A stretch of 64,000 nucleotides of DNA. Source: Adhaeribacter arboris. Its GTDB lineage: Bacteria; Bacteroidota; Bacteroidia; Cytophagales; Hymenobacteraceae. A program made the position numbers and the translations under genes. Location of the stretch: positions 558,001-622,000 of the forward strand of contig NZ_PYFT01000001.1 of the NCBI RefSeq assembly GCF_003023845.1. The letters are read 5' to 3'. This document shows, in pieces, positions 16,586-26,286 of this stretch. Every line of letters starts with the position of its first letter. The stretch's first letter is position 1. A model generated the notes under the pieces. It was not told the origin of the DNA, ran no database searches, and saw only the letters and a program-made list of their open reading frames with translations.

Positions 16586-17465
16586 GATGATGAGGTTTAA
16601 AGAAAGAAATAATTTGACGTCCCATACCTAAATCGGCTAAGGCTCGGTAATATTCTACGGTTTTTTCCACCGAAACCGCGTGCATCAGGTTATCAATTTT
16701 AATCCGGGTCTGGTTGCATTCTTTGCCTTTGCTCCTTTCTTTTACGTAGTTGGTATCCGGGTTTACTAAAGCAAAATCAATCGGAAAATCGGCCATGGTA
16801 AAAACTTCGTCCCAATTGGATGCTGTTGCCAGGTTTAGTAAACCTGTTTTATTAAAATAAGATAGGTGATCCGGTAAAGCCACCCAAAAATCAGAATCTA
16901 TCGCACCCGTTTCTTTTAAGTATTGCTGCAACACCGAAAAATCATTGGGAACTTCCACTACTAAAGCACCATCCTCGGCCACCAATTCGCGACAACTTTG
17001 TAAAAGTTGCCGCGGGTTTACCACATGCTCCAACACATTGTCGAGCCAGATTACCGTAAACTTTACTTTTTGGGAAATTAATTTTTGAATGTTTTCGTAA
17101 ATATTGCCCGTTAACAGGTTCTCTAAACAATTAGGATTAAACGTTTCGCAACCGTAACGACTGAAATCTAATCCGGTAACCTGCCAATCGCGCTGTTTGT
17201 AAAAGTTTAAAACCCAACCTTCCCCGGAACCTACATCTAATAAGGAATGAGGAGTAGTGGATACCTGAAAGTTTTTTTCCAGCACCAGCTGTTTTTGGGC
17301 AATCTTGTTGTAAATGTATTGCAGCTCATGATCGGCGTACGTTTTTTCGTAAGTGCCTTGGGTGTTTTGATAATATTTTTGCGAATAATAGGTCTCTAGT
17401 TCTGCTGCCGAAGGTTTATTTAACACTTCGTAGAATCCGTATTTATTTAGTTCGATTGTAGCCAA
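16572..17465 (-). CDS. class I SAM-dependent methyltransferase
   Basis: This 297-residue Rossmann-type methyltransferase has motif I LLDVGSGEGWVLNF (about 74-87) and a post-motif region WLDNVLEHVVNPRQLL (about 139-154). The first 60 residues are helical and probably bind the acceptor. The listed start is a TTG, and no in-frame ATG exists nearby, so the start is uncertain by several codons. It overlaps the GNAT gene by 14 bases. It probably methylates a sugar of the locus's glycan, but the acceptor is unknown. Confidence 0.82.
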   Translation of the reverse strand: MATIELNKYGFYEVLNKPSAAELETYYSQKYYQNTQGTYEKTYADHELQYIYNKIAQKQLVLEKNFQVSTTPHSLLDVGSGEGWVLNFYKQRDWQVTGLDFSRYGCETFNPNCLENLLTGNIYENIQKLISQKVKFTVIWLDNVLEHVVNPRQLLQSCRELVAEDGALVVEVPNDFSVLQQYLKETGAIDSDFWVALPDHLSYFNKTGLLNLATASNWDEVFTMADFPIDFALVNPDTNYVKERSKGKECNQTRIKIDNLMHAVSVEKTVEYYRALADLGMGRQIISFFKPHHHAGN

Positions 17466-17577
17466 GATAATTTTGTTTAGTGTTCTAAATGCCGCAACTT
17501 CTCCGGTAAATTCAACAATTGGTGCTTATACAAAATTGATGGGTTGTCGAGACTGGGGCTTCTAAAAAGCTATGTCT

Positions 17578-18429
17578 TTAGTTTTGTTCATTCTGAGCTA
17601 ATTGCTTGGCAGCATTAGGTAAATCATTATTGTGTAATAAACTAATTGCCTCCTTAATTTCCTCTGCTACATTCGAAAATAACTTTTTTTGGTAGTTATT
17701 TTTATTTATAAGTAATACCCATGGATTAGCGTATATAAAACTGGCTGTTTGTTTCAGTGAAAATGATTTGTTATTATCAGTTAATTGCCAAAACAGTAAA
17801 CAAGCAAGTGCATAATCACTTTCCGTATCTACCGTAAGTCGCCAGTGCTCTTGCCCATACGTAGCATCCTGAAACGCAAAGGTATTTACCTTAAAAAGAC
17901 TATTGTTTAATCGTATATAAGGAGTAACATGTTCTTGATGTTCCGGAAGTACTGCTTCCTGATAGGTTTTTTTAAGCGATTGAAAAGAGAAAACTTCGAT
18001 GTTAGTACCAAGCGGTAAACCGTTAGTAATGGTATAATCGAAATTATGTTCCGTATGATTCAAAAGAACTGTATGGATTACATCCGGATCGATAAAAGGA
18101 TTATCACCGGTTAAACGGACGATAATATCTAACTTATGCTGGGCCGCCGCCTCGTAAAATCGTTGCAGTACGTTGTTTTCTGAACCAGCATAAAAAAAAA
18201 TAGAATTCGCTTCTGCTACATCTTTCAGAATTTTATTCTCTAAAGTATCAGAAGTAGCTAGAATAATGACGGCATTGTTACTAATTGCTTTTACGCGTAT
18301 AATAATCTGCTCTAATAAACTGGTAGCTGATCCATAAGGTAAGGGTAACAAAATCTTGCCTTTCAAGCGCGAAGAGTTCATGCGTGCCTGTATGATAAAA
18401 CCAATTTTGGGTGCTACCATGCCGTCCAT
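17578..18429 (-). CDS. SpsF-type cytidylyltransferase
   Basis: This 283-residue protein begins with the nucleotidyltransferase signature FIIQARMNSSRLKGKIL (about 12-28) and has the RLTGDNPFIDP motif near 105-115. This is the SpsF/CTP_transf_3 type, not the classical PseF/NeuA type with a PARGGSK motif. In this operon it is the best candidate to activate the nonulosonate with CMP. Two starts are possible: ATG at 18427-18429 (16-base overlap with the SDR gene) or ATG at 18418-18420. A C-terminal extension of about 60 residues beyond the core domain is not recognised. Confidence 0.8.
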   Translation of the reverse strand: MDGMVAPKIGFIIQARMNSSRLKGKILLPLPYGSATSLLEQIIIRVKAISNNAVIILATSDTLENKILKDVAEANSIFFYAGSENNVLQRFYEAAAQHKLDIIVRLTGDNPFIDPDVIHTVLLNHTEHNFDYTITNGLPLGTNIEVFSFQSLKKTYQEAVLPEHQEHVTPYIRLNNSLFKVNTFAFQDATYGQEHWRLTVDTESDYALACLLFWQLTDNNKSFSLKQTASFIYANPWVLLINKNNYQKKLFSNVAEEIKEAISLLHNNDLPNAAKQLAQNEQN

Positions 18430-19190
18430 CCTCCGTCTACTACCAAATTCTGACCCGTAATATAAGTTGCTTCATCAGAACAAAGAAAAACGAAAATACC
18501 TTTTAACTCGGCCGGGTTACCAATGCGACCTAAAGGACTTTTTGCCCTTAGATTTGAGATAAATGATTCACTTTCCTGTACTTTTTCGCTGGGGAAAGGT
18601 CCCGGCGAAACGGCATTCACTAAAATGTTATTTTTACCTAAATAGCAGGCAAAATAACGGGTTAATTGCAGCAGGCCCGCTTTCGCCGCTCCATAATGCG
18701 GAGGGTTTAAATAGGCTTCATGATTTTTATAGATACTAAACTCGGGCGATACCATACCATACATGGATGATACATTAATAACACGACCGCCTTGCTGCTG
18801 CATAAAATAAGGTGTAATTGCTTTTATGCATCGGTAAACAGAGCCGAGATTACCATCTAAGGTGAAAGCAAATTCTTCATCCGTAATGTTTAAGGGTTGC
18901 TGACCCTTACTATAAATGGCATTATTTATTAAAGCATCTATCCGTCCAAATTTTTGGTAGAGTTGTTGAAAACTACTATCGACTTCTGAACTGCTACTAA
19001 TATCCGTTTTTTGAAAAATTAGATCAGGGTTGGAGTAGTTAAAAGCAGACTTAAATTTTTCTTCGTTTCTGCCTAAGACAACTACCTGCGCGCCACTATC
19101 CAATAAACCTTTGGTTATATGACGGCCTAAATAGCCATAACCTCCGGTAATAAGAATAACCTTATTTTTAAGAGAAAAAGGATTGTACAT
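18414..19190 (-). CDS. SDR family oxidoreductase
   Basis: This 258-residue classical short-chain dehydrogenase has LITGGYGYLGRHI for cofactor binding, NNAIYS, NVSSMYG for the catalytic Ser, and YGAAKAGL for Tyr and Lys. It ends in the usual VVDGGWTAW. The ATG at 19188-19190 overlaps the stop of the aldo/keto reductase gene in a TAATG arrangement. This start is preferred over an upstream TTG at 19205. It likely oxidises or reduces a sugar intermediate. SDR, aldo/keto reductase and SpsF genes sit as a coupled trio between pseC and pseI, suggesting a sidebranch in sugar modification. Confidence 0.86.
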   Translation of the reverse strand: MYNPFSLKNKVILITGGYGYLGRHITKGLLDSGAQVVVLGRNEEKFKSAFNYSNPDLIFQKTDISSSSEVDSSFQQLYQKFGRIDALINNAIYSKGQQPLNITDEEFAFTLDGNLGSVYRCIKAITPYFMQQQGGRVINVSSMYGMVSPEFSIYKNHEAYLNPPHYGAAKAGLLQLTRYFACYLGKNNILVNAVSPGPFPSEKVQESESFISNLRAKSPLGRIGNPAELKGIFVFLCSDEATYITGQNLVVDGGWTAW

Positions 19191-20068
19191 TAACTTAGTT
19201 GCCAATTAAAGGGTAAAAGAAAACGCTCATCAAAAGTAGCCATTTTCTTAAGAGTATGATATATTGGCTTTATATCGGTTAAAACATTTAAATAATTACT
19301 ATTATGCGCTAATTCTTCCATCGAGGTTACGCCTACTACTATTTTACTGATTTCTGGATGTAGGTGCGCAAAGGCCAGTAAAACGTGTGATAAAGATAGA
19401 CCACTTTGTTTTACTACTTCTTGTAAAAATAGCAAGTTTTCCCGGAATGGATGAAAATAGGGGGGTAGCGTAGCAATTTCTTTAAACAACAATCCTTGCA
19501 AAAAAATAGATCGAATATGAATCTCTATATCATTTTTGTTCAGGTAAGGGAATAGGTAAGCGAAGCGTTGATCAAACACGTTAAAAGGAATTTGAATCAA
19601 TTGAATAGGCAAGTTTAACTTTATAATTTCTTCGAGATGTGGCGGATAATATAACGAAAAGCCTATTTTCTGAATTAATCCTTCTTGCTGCAGCTTATAA
19701 ATTTCATCAAATATTCCGGGGTCCTTAGTAAAAGCTGAATAATCGTGAATTAAATACCCAAAGATTTTATTTTTTTTTAGTTCTTGTAGTGAATTATTAA
19801 AAATAGTTCTTACTTCGGCAGTAGAGCAGTTCGGTAGTTTAGAAATAATCTGGAAGCTATTATCCTCATTAGCCAAGCTTTTCCCAATCACAGCTTCGCT
19901 GTCACCATAAGCAGCAGCCGTATCTAAAGTGGTAATATTCTGTTCTAGGCAAAGTTTTAAAATATTCCGAACAATCGTTATGGGTACTTTGCCACCCGAA
20001 TTACTCACCCCGTAATCTAAACCGAATTGAACCGTACCAAGAGCTAATTTGCTTCGTTCGTTAGCCAT
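19190..20068 (-). CDS. aldo/keto reductase in the nonulosonate operon
   Basis: This 292-residue AKR has the complete catalytic tetrad in family positions: Asp and Tyr in TLDTAAAYGDSE (about 46-57), Lys in ISKLPN and His in YLIHDYS. The opening KLALGTVQFGLDYG is characteristic of AKRs in O-antigen and nonulosonate clusters. It should use NADPH to reduce a sugar carbonyl in the cytosol. It overlaps pseC by 25 bases upstream and meets the SDR gene downstream. Its exact step is unknown. An isomerisation or epimerisation by oxidation and reduction with the SDR is one possibility. Confidence 0.86.
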   Translation of the reverse strand: MANERSKLALGTVQFGLDYGVSNSGGKVPITIVRNILKLCLEQNITTLDTAAAYGDSEAVIGKSLANEDNSFQIISKLPNCSTAEVRTIFNNSLQELKKNKIFGYLIHDYSAFTKDPGIFDEIYKLQQEGLIQKIGFSLYYPPHLEEIIKLNLPIQLIQIPFNVFDQRFAYLFPYLNKNDIEIHIRSIFLQGLLFKEIATLPPYFHPFRENLLFLQEVVKQSGLSLSHVLLAFAHLHPEISKIVVGVTSMEELAHNSNYLNVLTDIKPIYHTLKKMATFDERFLLPFNWQLS

Positions 20069-21228
20069 GTTTTTATCTGATGAATCACAAATTCTTGTTC
20101 CTGTTCCGTTAGAGTAGGATACATGGGTAAACTCAAACAGTGTTCGTAATAATTTTCGGCCGCCGGGAAATCACCTGGCTTCCAACCTAGTCGCTGGTAA
20201 TAAGGCATGGTATGCACCGGAATGTAATGCACCTGGGCATAAATTTGGTGTTGCCGCAAATAGTCGTATAAACCCCGGCGATTTTTTACCTGAATAACGT
20301 ATAAATGATAAGCGTGGCCCGTTTCGGTTTTATCAGCTAAATAAGCAGCTGGATTCAAAATGGTAAGATTAGCTTCTTTCCGAAAAGCGGCGTCGTAGCG
20401 GATGGCTATTTGGCGGCGGCGTTGCAGACCCGCATCTGCCCGTTGTAATTGAGAAATACCTAAAGCGGTTAATATGTCCGGAATGCGGTAATTATAACCC
20501 AATTCCTGCATTTCGTAGTACCAGCCACCTTTATCTGGCGGTAATAACTCGGGTTTTTTAGTGATGCCGTGGGTGCGTAATAATATTAATTTGTCGTACA
20601 ATTCCCGGTTATTAGTTGTAATCATGCCGCCCTCGCCGGTAGCAATATGCTTTACCGGGTGAAAGGAGAAAATGGCTAGATCCGCAAACTTGCCGTTACC
20701 GCAGTTTTGTTTCTGGCCAATTTTATCTACAAAGTAACCACCCGGAGCGTGACAAGCATCTTCGAGCAACCAAAGATTAAATTCGTCCGCCAACTGTCGA
20801 AATGCTTCTAAATCAACGGGTAAACCGGCAAAATCAACGGGTACAATGCCGGTAAAAAAGCCTTTAGGTTTACTTTCCAGTAATTCTCTGACCTTCTCAA
20901 TGTCTAATAAGCCGGTGGCGGGATCTATGTCGGCAAAACACACGTTGCCGCCGCCATAACGTACGCAATTAGCCGATGCCACAAAGGTTATAGGAGTCGT
21001 GATAACGTTACTTTGTTCATTCACACCCAAAGCTAGGACGCTAAGGTGCAAGGCAGCGGTGCCATTTGCGACCGCCACGGCATATTCACAGCCAATATAA
21101 TGGGCGAACTTTGTTTCAAATTCTTCAATTTTTGGCCCTTGCGTTAAAAAATCAGATTGCAGCGTTTGAATAACCGCCTGAATATCTTCTTCGGTAATTT
21201 GTTGTTTCCCGTACGGAATGGGTTGCAT
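20044..21228 (-). CDS. pseC: UDP-4-amino-4,6-dideoxy-N-acetyl-altrosamine transaminase
   Basis: This 394-residue DegT-family PLP enzyme has VANGTAALHLS (53-63), Asp157 in EDACHAPGG and Schiff-base Lys193 in SFHPVKHIATGEGG. The opening IPYGKQQITEEDIQAV and the LEDACHAPGG form are typical of PseC, which aminates the C4 keto group of the PseB product using glutamate. It follows pseB (114 bases apart) in the same direction. The close match of context and motifs makes this assignment solid. Confidence 0.92.
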   Translation of the reverse strand: MQPIPYGKQQITEEDIQAVIQTLQSDFLTQGPKIEEFETKFAHYIGCEYAVAVANGTAALHLSVLALGVNEQSNVITTPITFVASANCVRYGGGNVCFADIDPATGLLDIEKVRELLESKPKGFFTGIVPVDFAGLPVDLEAFRQLADEFNLWLLEDACHAPGGYFVDKIGQKQNCGNGKFADLAIFSFHPVKHIATGEGGMITTNNRELYDKLILLRTHGITKKPELLPPDKGGWYYEMQELGYNYRIPDILTALGISQLQRADAGLQRRRQIAIRYDAAFRKEANLTILNPAAYLADKTETGHAYHLYVIQVKNRRGLYDYLRQHQIYAQVHYIPVHTMPYYQRLGWKPGDFPAAENYYEHCLSLPMYPTLTEQEQEFVIHQIKTWLTNEAN

Positions 21229-21342
21229 GGTTCACCTGGGTTATTTGGGAGTGTAAAGATACTAGCGACCGGTACATTTACCAGAATAGAAAATGGTAAA
21301 TTTAAGGAAATAAAAACTGAATAGAACGCCACAAATAATCGA

Positions 21343-22362
21343 TTAAACCGAGAAAGTAGAATCTACGTGTTCTCTAATTTGTTCCCGGATTTGCTCCGGA
21401 GTCAACCAATCTGTGTTGGATTCGGAATTATACCGAAAACCGGGTTCCACGTAGTTACCATTAAACTTTTCTAAGAACTTTTCTATTGACCAGACCGGAG
21501 TGGAAGGCAGAATAACGTAATATTTCTCTAATTCAATGGTGTTATAAGAGTCAGATTCCGTAATCATTTCTTCGTGTAATTTTTCCCCTGGCCGGATTCC
21601 TACAATATGGGGCTGCGCATTTGGAGCAATAGCGGTAGTCACATCAATGATGCGGTAAGAAGGAATTTTAGGAACGAATATTTCACCTCCCCAGGCATTT
21701 TCTAAGGCGTGTAATACTAGTTCTACTCCATCTTTTAAAGAAATATTAAAACGAGTCATGTGCGGATGCGTGATTGGTAAGACTCCCTCGTGGCGCTTGC
21801 TCAGGAAAAAAGGTACTACTGAACCTCGCGAACCAATAACATTACCATAACGTACCACCGAAAAAGTTAAATCGCGGGAGCCTTTCATGTTATTGGCGGC
21901 CACAAACAATTTATCTGAACAAAGTTTGGTAGCGCCGTATAAATTGATGGGAGCCGCCGCTTTATCAGTACTTAAGGCCACTACTTTTTTTACCCCGCAA
22001 TCCAAAGCTGCATTTATAACGTTTTCGGCGCCAAAAATATTGGTTTTAATGCATTCCATGGGGTTGTATTCGGCAGCTGGTACTTGTTTTAATGCGGCCG
22101 CGTGTACTATTATATCAATTCCTTCGCACGCTCGTTTTAAACGTTCACCGTCGCGCACATCGCCGATAAAATAACGGATGGCTTTGTATTGCTGCGGGGA
22201 GAATTCCTGGCTCATTTCGAATTGTTTTAGCTCGTCGCGCGAAAAAATTACCAATCGTTTCACCTGCGGCCAACGTTCTAAAACTGTTTTAACAAATTTT
22301 TTACCGAAAGAACCGGTAGCGCCGGTAACTAAAATAGCTTTATTATTTAAATCTAATGGCAT
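21343..22362 (-). CDS. pseB: UDP-N-acetylglucosamine 4,6-dehydratase (inverting)
   Basis: This 339-residue extended SDR of the FlaA1/PseB group has the NADP loop GATGSFG (14-20), SRDELKQ (41-47), the catalytic Asp and Lys in STDKA (132-136, Asp133, Lys134) and Tyr142/Lys146 in LYGATK. This Asp-Lys-Tyr set is the signature of 4,6-dehydratase with 5-inversion. It makes UDP-2-acetamido-2,6-dideoxy-L-arabino-4-hexulose, the first committed step to pseudaminic acid. It is the first gene of the minus-strand operon. The long intergenic space of 169 bases before the divergent gene should hold the operon promoter, but no clear -7 box was found. Confidence 0.93.
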   Translation of the reverse strand: MPLDLNNKAILVTGATGSFGKKFVKTVLERWPQVKRLVIFSRDELKQFEMSQEFSPQQYKAIRYFIGDVRDGERLKRACEGIDIIVHAAALKQVPAAEYNPMECIKTNIFGAENVINAALDCGVKKVVALSTDKAAAPINLYGATKLCSDKLFVAANNMKGSRDLTFSVVRYGNVIGSRGSVVPFFLSKRHEGVLPITHPHMTRFNISLKDGVELVLHALENAWGGEIFVPKIPSYRIIDVTTAIAPNAQPHIVGIRPGEKLHEEMITESDSYNTIELEKYYVILPSTPVWSIEKFLEKFNGNYVEPGFRYNSESNTDWLTPEQIREQIREHVDSTFSV

Positions 22363-22531
22363 GAGATTGTATCCTTCTTAAAGAAAGAAACCAGTGTAAA
22401 TTGTAGCGAAATTCAAACACTCATTTCTTTTAAAGCCGCGAATTTACGCATTATTTATTAGTCTGCTGTTTAAAGCTGATTAGAAACCTTACTTTTATCA
22501 TTTTAAAAGAACGAAACAGATTATTTAGTTA

Positions 22532-23632
22532 ATGCTACTTAAAAAGCTATTTCAAATTTTTAGTACTTCCGTTAATTATTACTATCAGGCAATTTCCGTT
22601 TTCACTCATTCGCAAAAAAAAACGTTACAACCGGTTTATTTGGTAAATTTTACCCCAGAAGAACAGCAGTTTTTAGAAAAATGCGCAAGTTCCCTCAATT
22701 ACGTGGTAGATTATTCTCTAGGATTCCGGCAAAAAGAATTATTCACGGTTAGGCTAAACAATGTTGTTTTCCTCGGGAATTCGGGGGCATTGGTCTGGAA
22801 AGGTAAAGTAATCATTGAATCGGTATTTGACTTAATGCGCTTAACCAAGTCACCGGCTTTCCGCAGTTTTGCTCTTTTAAAATCTAAGCAAAGAAATGGC
22901 TTATACAGCTCACTGATGCATTTGCCCTGGGCGGAAACCAGTAACTACCATTGGTTTTTAGATGTCTTACCGCGGTTATTCGTATTAATGCAGAATGCTA
23001 CTGAAACAATTACGTTGATTATGCCGCAAAACATGCCCGAATTTCAAAGGGAAACGTTGAAATTTTTATTAGCAGATCAACCCTATATTCAATTGGCATT
23101 TATTAGTAAGCAAGAAAAATGGCAACTGAATAGTTTTATTTTACCTTCTTTCGTGGCGAATCACAACAGCGGGTATTTACCGCCAAGTATATTAGAGAAC
23201 CTCCGGAATACAATTTGGGCGGGCTACCAGGTTACCTCAACCGGAAAACCGAAACGAATTTATATAAGCCGCCAGAAAGCTACTAAACGCAAAATTTTAA
23301 ACGAAGAACAGGTTATAGCCGCTCTACTGCCTTACCAAGTAGAAGTAATTTATGCCGAAGAATTAACCTACCGGCAGCAGGTTCAGCTATTCTATAACAC
23401 GGAGGTAGTCATAGCTCCTCACGGGGCCGGTTTAACAAACGTTTTATTTTGCCGGCAAGCACAAGTGTTAGAACTACATCCGGTAGATATCATAAAATCG
23501 CATTATTTTATGTTAAGTAAAGGTTTGGGCTTTCCTTATTTTTACACGATTGGCAGCTCATCTGATAAAGAATTAAATTTCCAAGTAGATTTAGTTGATT
23601 TAGCTTTTAAACTAAAGCAGTTGTTTGAATGA
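22532..23632 (+). CDS. glycosyltransferase family 61 protein
   Basis: This 366-residue protein has the DUF563/GT61 features: SNYHWFLDVLPRLFVL (about 132-147), IYISRQKATKRKILNE (about 239-254) and the strongly conserved VVIAPHGAGLTNVLF (about 293-307). Members of this group are EPS or glycan transferases. No membrane segment is visible. It is divergent from pseB and followed by an adhesin-like secreted protein, so it may act on the same polymer. The donor is unknown. Confidence 0.85.
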   Translation: MLLKKLFQIFSTSVNYYYQAISVFTHSQKKTLQPVYLVNFTPEEQQFLEKCASSLNYVVDYSLGFRQKELFTVRLNNVVFLGNSGALVWKGKVIIESVFDLMRLTKSPAFRSFALLKSKQRNGLYSSLMHLPWAETSNYHWFLDVLPRLFVLMQNATETITLIMPQNMPEFQRETLKFLLADQPYIQLAFISKQEKWQLNSFILPSFVANHNSGYLPPSILENLRNTIWAGYQVTSTGKPKRIYISRQKATKRKILNEEQVIAALLPYQVEVIYAEELTYRQQVQLFYNTEVVIAPHGAGLTNVLFCRQAQVLELHPVDIIKSHYFMLSKGLGFPYFYTIGSSSDKELNFQVDLVDLAFKLKQLFE

Positions 23633-23670
23633 ATATATAAAATTATTTATATTTGTTCTTTATATTGGAT

Positions 23671-26229
23671 ATGAATACAGCTTTTTATTATCGGGTTTAT
23701 AGAGGGACTTTTTATTTGTGGTCCCTATTTTTATTATTAAGCTCTTCTCAAGTTTTAGCACAGATAAGTATACCTGGTTCAGGCAATTGCTTAAAATTGG
23801 ATGGAGCAAACGATTATATTAATGCCGGTCAGCAAAACCGAGGTATTACGAATACTATAACAGTAGAAGCGTGGATTAAGACTACTAATTTCAGTTATAC
23901 TTGGATTGTAGGTAAATATTCCAATTCATTAGGTGAAGATGGAGGCTACCATTTATATATAATTGACGGTAAAGTTGGTTTTAATGGACGCGATGGTTCG
24001 GGAAATTATCGGGCTTCTGGTCTTTCTCAAACAATTGTAGCCGATAATAACTGGCATCATGTGGCGGGAGTATGTAATAATGGCCGTTGGGAAGTTTGGG
24101 TAGATGGTATTCAGGAAAGCTTTTTAAATTCTGGTTTTTCCGCCACTAACTTAACTACCCAACAAGCTTATTTAACAATTGGTAATTATGATGACTATAA
24201 TACCAATTACTTTAAAGGGAACATAGATGAAGTAAGAATTTGGAAAACTGCTAGGACAGCGGAACAGCTTCGTACGAATATGTGCCGTAAATTACAAACT
24301 TCTGATGCAAACCTAGTAGCCTACTTTAAATTTGATGAAATTAATACTACTACTTTCAAAGACTTCAGTTTAAGTAACAACAGTGGCCAACTCGTAAATT
24401 CTGTTGGTAATAAGGCAACTATTACTTCTGGAGCACCAATCGGAGATGAAAGTTTAGCTATTTACCAGAATACCTGGAGTGCATTGAAACTCTCCCTGGG
24501 AAATAATTCTTCAAACGATATTTTCAGCATTAATAATATTGCCCAATATACTAAAGGTATCCACTTATATCGAGTAAATAACTTACCTAATTCTTTAAGC
24601 GGCATTTCAGGTAGTACCCCTCCTAATTTTTATTTTGGCGTATTTACCGTTTCGCCGGGTAAATCTTCGACTTACACGGTACAATATAAAACAGAATTAG
24701 AATTAACAGATAAGTGTTTAGCCTTATACGGCCGAGAAGATAACGCACAAACCCAATGGAATTTACTTGGAACCACAAAAGAGCCTGATAAATTAATCAA
24801 AGAGAATGAAAATTACCGGGGAGAATATATCTTTGATTCTTCAGATTTGGTGCCCGTTACCATCTCCGGAAAAGCTGAAATCTGTTCAGGCGGCTCCACT
24901 ATCTTACAAGCGAATGCTAGCGGCGTAAGTAAATTTTTATGGAATACCGGCGAAACAGCAAGTAGCATTCAAGTAAATACTGCGGGTACCTACTCCGTGA
25001 AAGCTTTTACTACGGACCAATGTTTTACGGAAGCATCTATAGTAGTTAGAGCAATTGAACCCTCTCCGATAGCAATTTCAGGCGAATCAACTATTTGTCC
25101 TGGATCAACGGTAAATTTACAGGCAAGTGGTTCGGGTTTTATTAAATTCATGTGGAATACTGGCGCAACAACTAACAATATTCAAGTAAGTAGTCCGGGT
25201 ACGTATTCAATAAAAGCCTTCACTACGGATCAATGCTTTACCGAAGCTTCCATAGTGGTAAAGCTTGTTCAACCAGCTTCGGTTACTATTACCGGAGAAA
25301 GTAAAATTTGTGCAGGTAGTTCTACCGTGCTACAAGCAAACGCTAACGGTGTTTCCAAATTTTTATGGAACACCGGTGAATCTACTCCCGCTATTCAAGT
25401 TAGTAAGGCGGGCATTTATTCGGTAAAGGCTTTTACAACGGATCAATGTTATGCCGAGGCCTCCATCCAAATTGAATTATTAAATAAAACTGATGCAGAA
25501 ATAGTAAAAGCTTCAGGGCTAAGTATTTGCCCGAACAACTCGGCAACCTTAGTGGCTTCTGGTTCGAGTGGAACCTACCAATGGTACGATGCGGCCACCG
25601 GAGGAAATTTAATTTTTGAAGGCGCCTCTTTTACCACTTCCCTCTTAACTAAAACTACCACCTTTTTTGTGCAATCCACCCGTAATAATCAATGCAGTTT
25701 AGGAGAACGTACTCCCGTTACAGTTCAAGTAGGCGTTATAAACGCGGACGCTGGACGTGATACCACCATTAAGGAAGGTAATGCCGTAATTTTGCAAGGT
25801 AAAGGTGGCGTAAAGTATCACTGGGAGCCTGCCACCGGACTTAGTAATGCTAACGTAGAACGCCCAATTGCCAGCCCAAGTAAAACAACCACCTATCAGG
25901 TAACTGCCTATTCACCGGATGGTTGTTCATCTACAGATGAAGTAACAATTACGGTTATTCCCCGGATTATGGTGGTTAATACGTTTTCTCCTAACCACGA
26001 TGATAGGAATGATCAATGGGAAATCTTAAATATTGAGAATTACCCGGAAGCGGCAGTGGAGATATTTAATCGCTGGGGTGGGTTGATTTTTAAATCGACG
26101 GATGGCTATAAAAAGCCTTGGGATGGTACTTACAAAGGGCAAGATCTGCCACTAGCAACTTATTATTATATTATTCGCCTAAATAAGAAATCTAAACCCA
26201 TTGCCGGATCAGTAACCTTAATCCGATAA
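23671..26229 (+). CDS. LamG and Ig-like repeat protein with T9SS type-B sorting domain
   Basis: The product has 852 residues. A signal peptide (ATG at 23671, ending near VLAQ) precedes a LamG-like concanavalin fold (about residues 25-210) with NWHHVAGVC and EVRIWKTART. After a spacer come three very similar Ig-like repeats of about 70 residues (24.86-25.48 kb), each with FLWNTGE or a variant and a KAFTTDQC motif. A further Ig-like domain and a PKD-like region (DAGRDTTIKEG) follow. It ends in the gliding-motility type C-terminal domain with NTFSPNHDDRNDQWEI and IFNRWG. It should be exported by T9SS and act as a cell-surface adhesin. A TTG at 23653 is a less likely start. Confidence 0.88.
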   Translation: MNTAFYYRVYRGTFYLWSLFLLLSSSQVLAQISIPGSGNCLKLDGANDYINAGQQNRGITNTITVEAWIKTTNFSYTWIVGKYSNSLGEDGGYHLYIIDGKVGFNGRDGSGNYRASGLSQTIVADNNWHHVAGVCNNGRWEVWVDGIQESFLNSGFSATNLTTQQAYLTIGNYDDYNTNYFKGNIDEVRIWKTARTAEQLRTNMCRKLQTSDANLVAYFKFDEINTTTFKDFSLSNNSGQLVNSVGNKATITSGAPIGDESLAIYQNTWSALKLSLGNNSSNDIFSINNIAQYTKGIHLYRVNNLPNSLSGISGSTPPNFYFGVFTVSPGKSSTYTVQYKTELELTDKCLALYGREDNAQTQWNLLGTTKEPDKLIKENENYRGEYIFDSSDLVPVTISGKAEICSGGSTILQANASGVSKFLWNTGETASSIQVNTAGTYSVKAFTTDQCFTEASIVVRAIEPSPIAISGESTICPGSTVNLQASGSGFIKFMWNTGATTNNIQVSSPGTYSIKAFTTDQCFTEASIVVKLVQPASVTITGESKICAGSSTVLQANANGVSKFLWNTGESTPAIQVSKAGIYSVKAFTTDQCYAEASIQIELLNKTDAEIVKASGLSICPNNSATLVASGSSGTYQWYDAATGGNLIFEGASFTTSLLTKTTTFFVQSTRNNQCSLGERTPVTVQVGVINADAGRDTTIKEGNAVILQGKGGVKYHWEPATGLSNANVERPIASPSKTTTYQVTAYSPDGCSSTDEVTITVIPRIMVVNTFSPNHDDRNDQWEILNIENYPEAAVEIFNRWGGLIFKSTDGYKKPWDGTYKGQDLPLATYYYIIRLNKKSKPIAGSVTLIR

Positions 26230-26286
26230 ATAGAACATGTCAGTATGCTTTCACAACTGCAATAGATAGTAAGTAAAGTCTAATCC

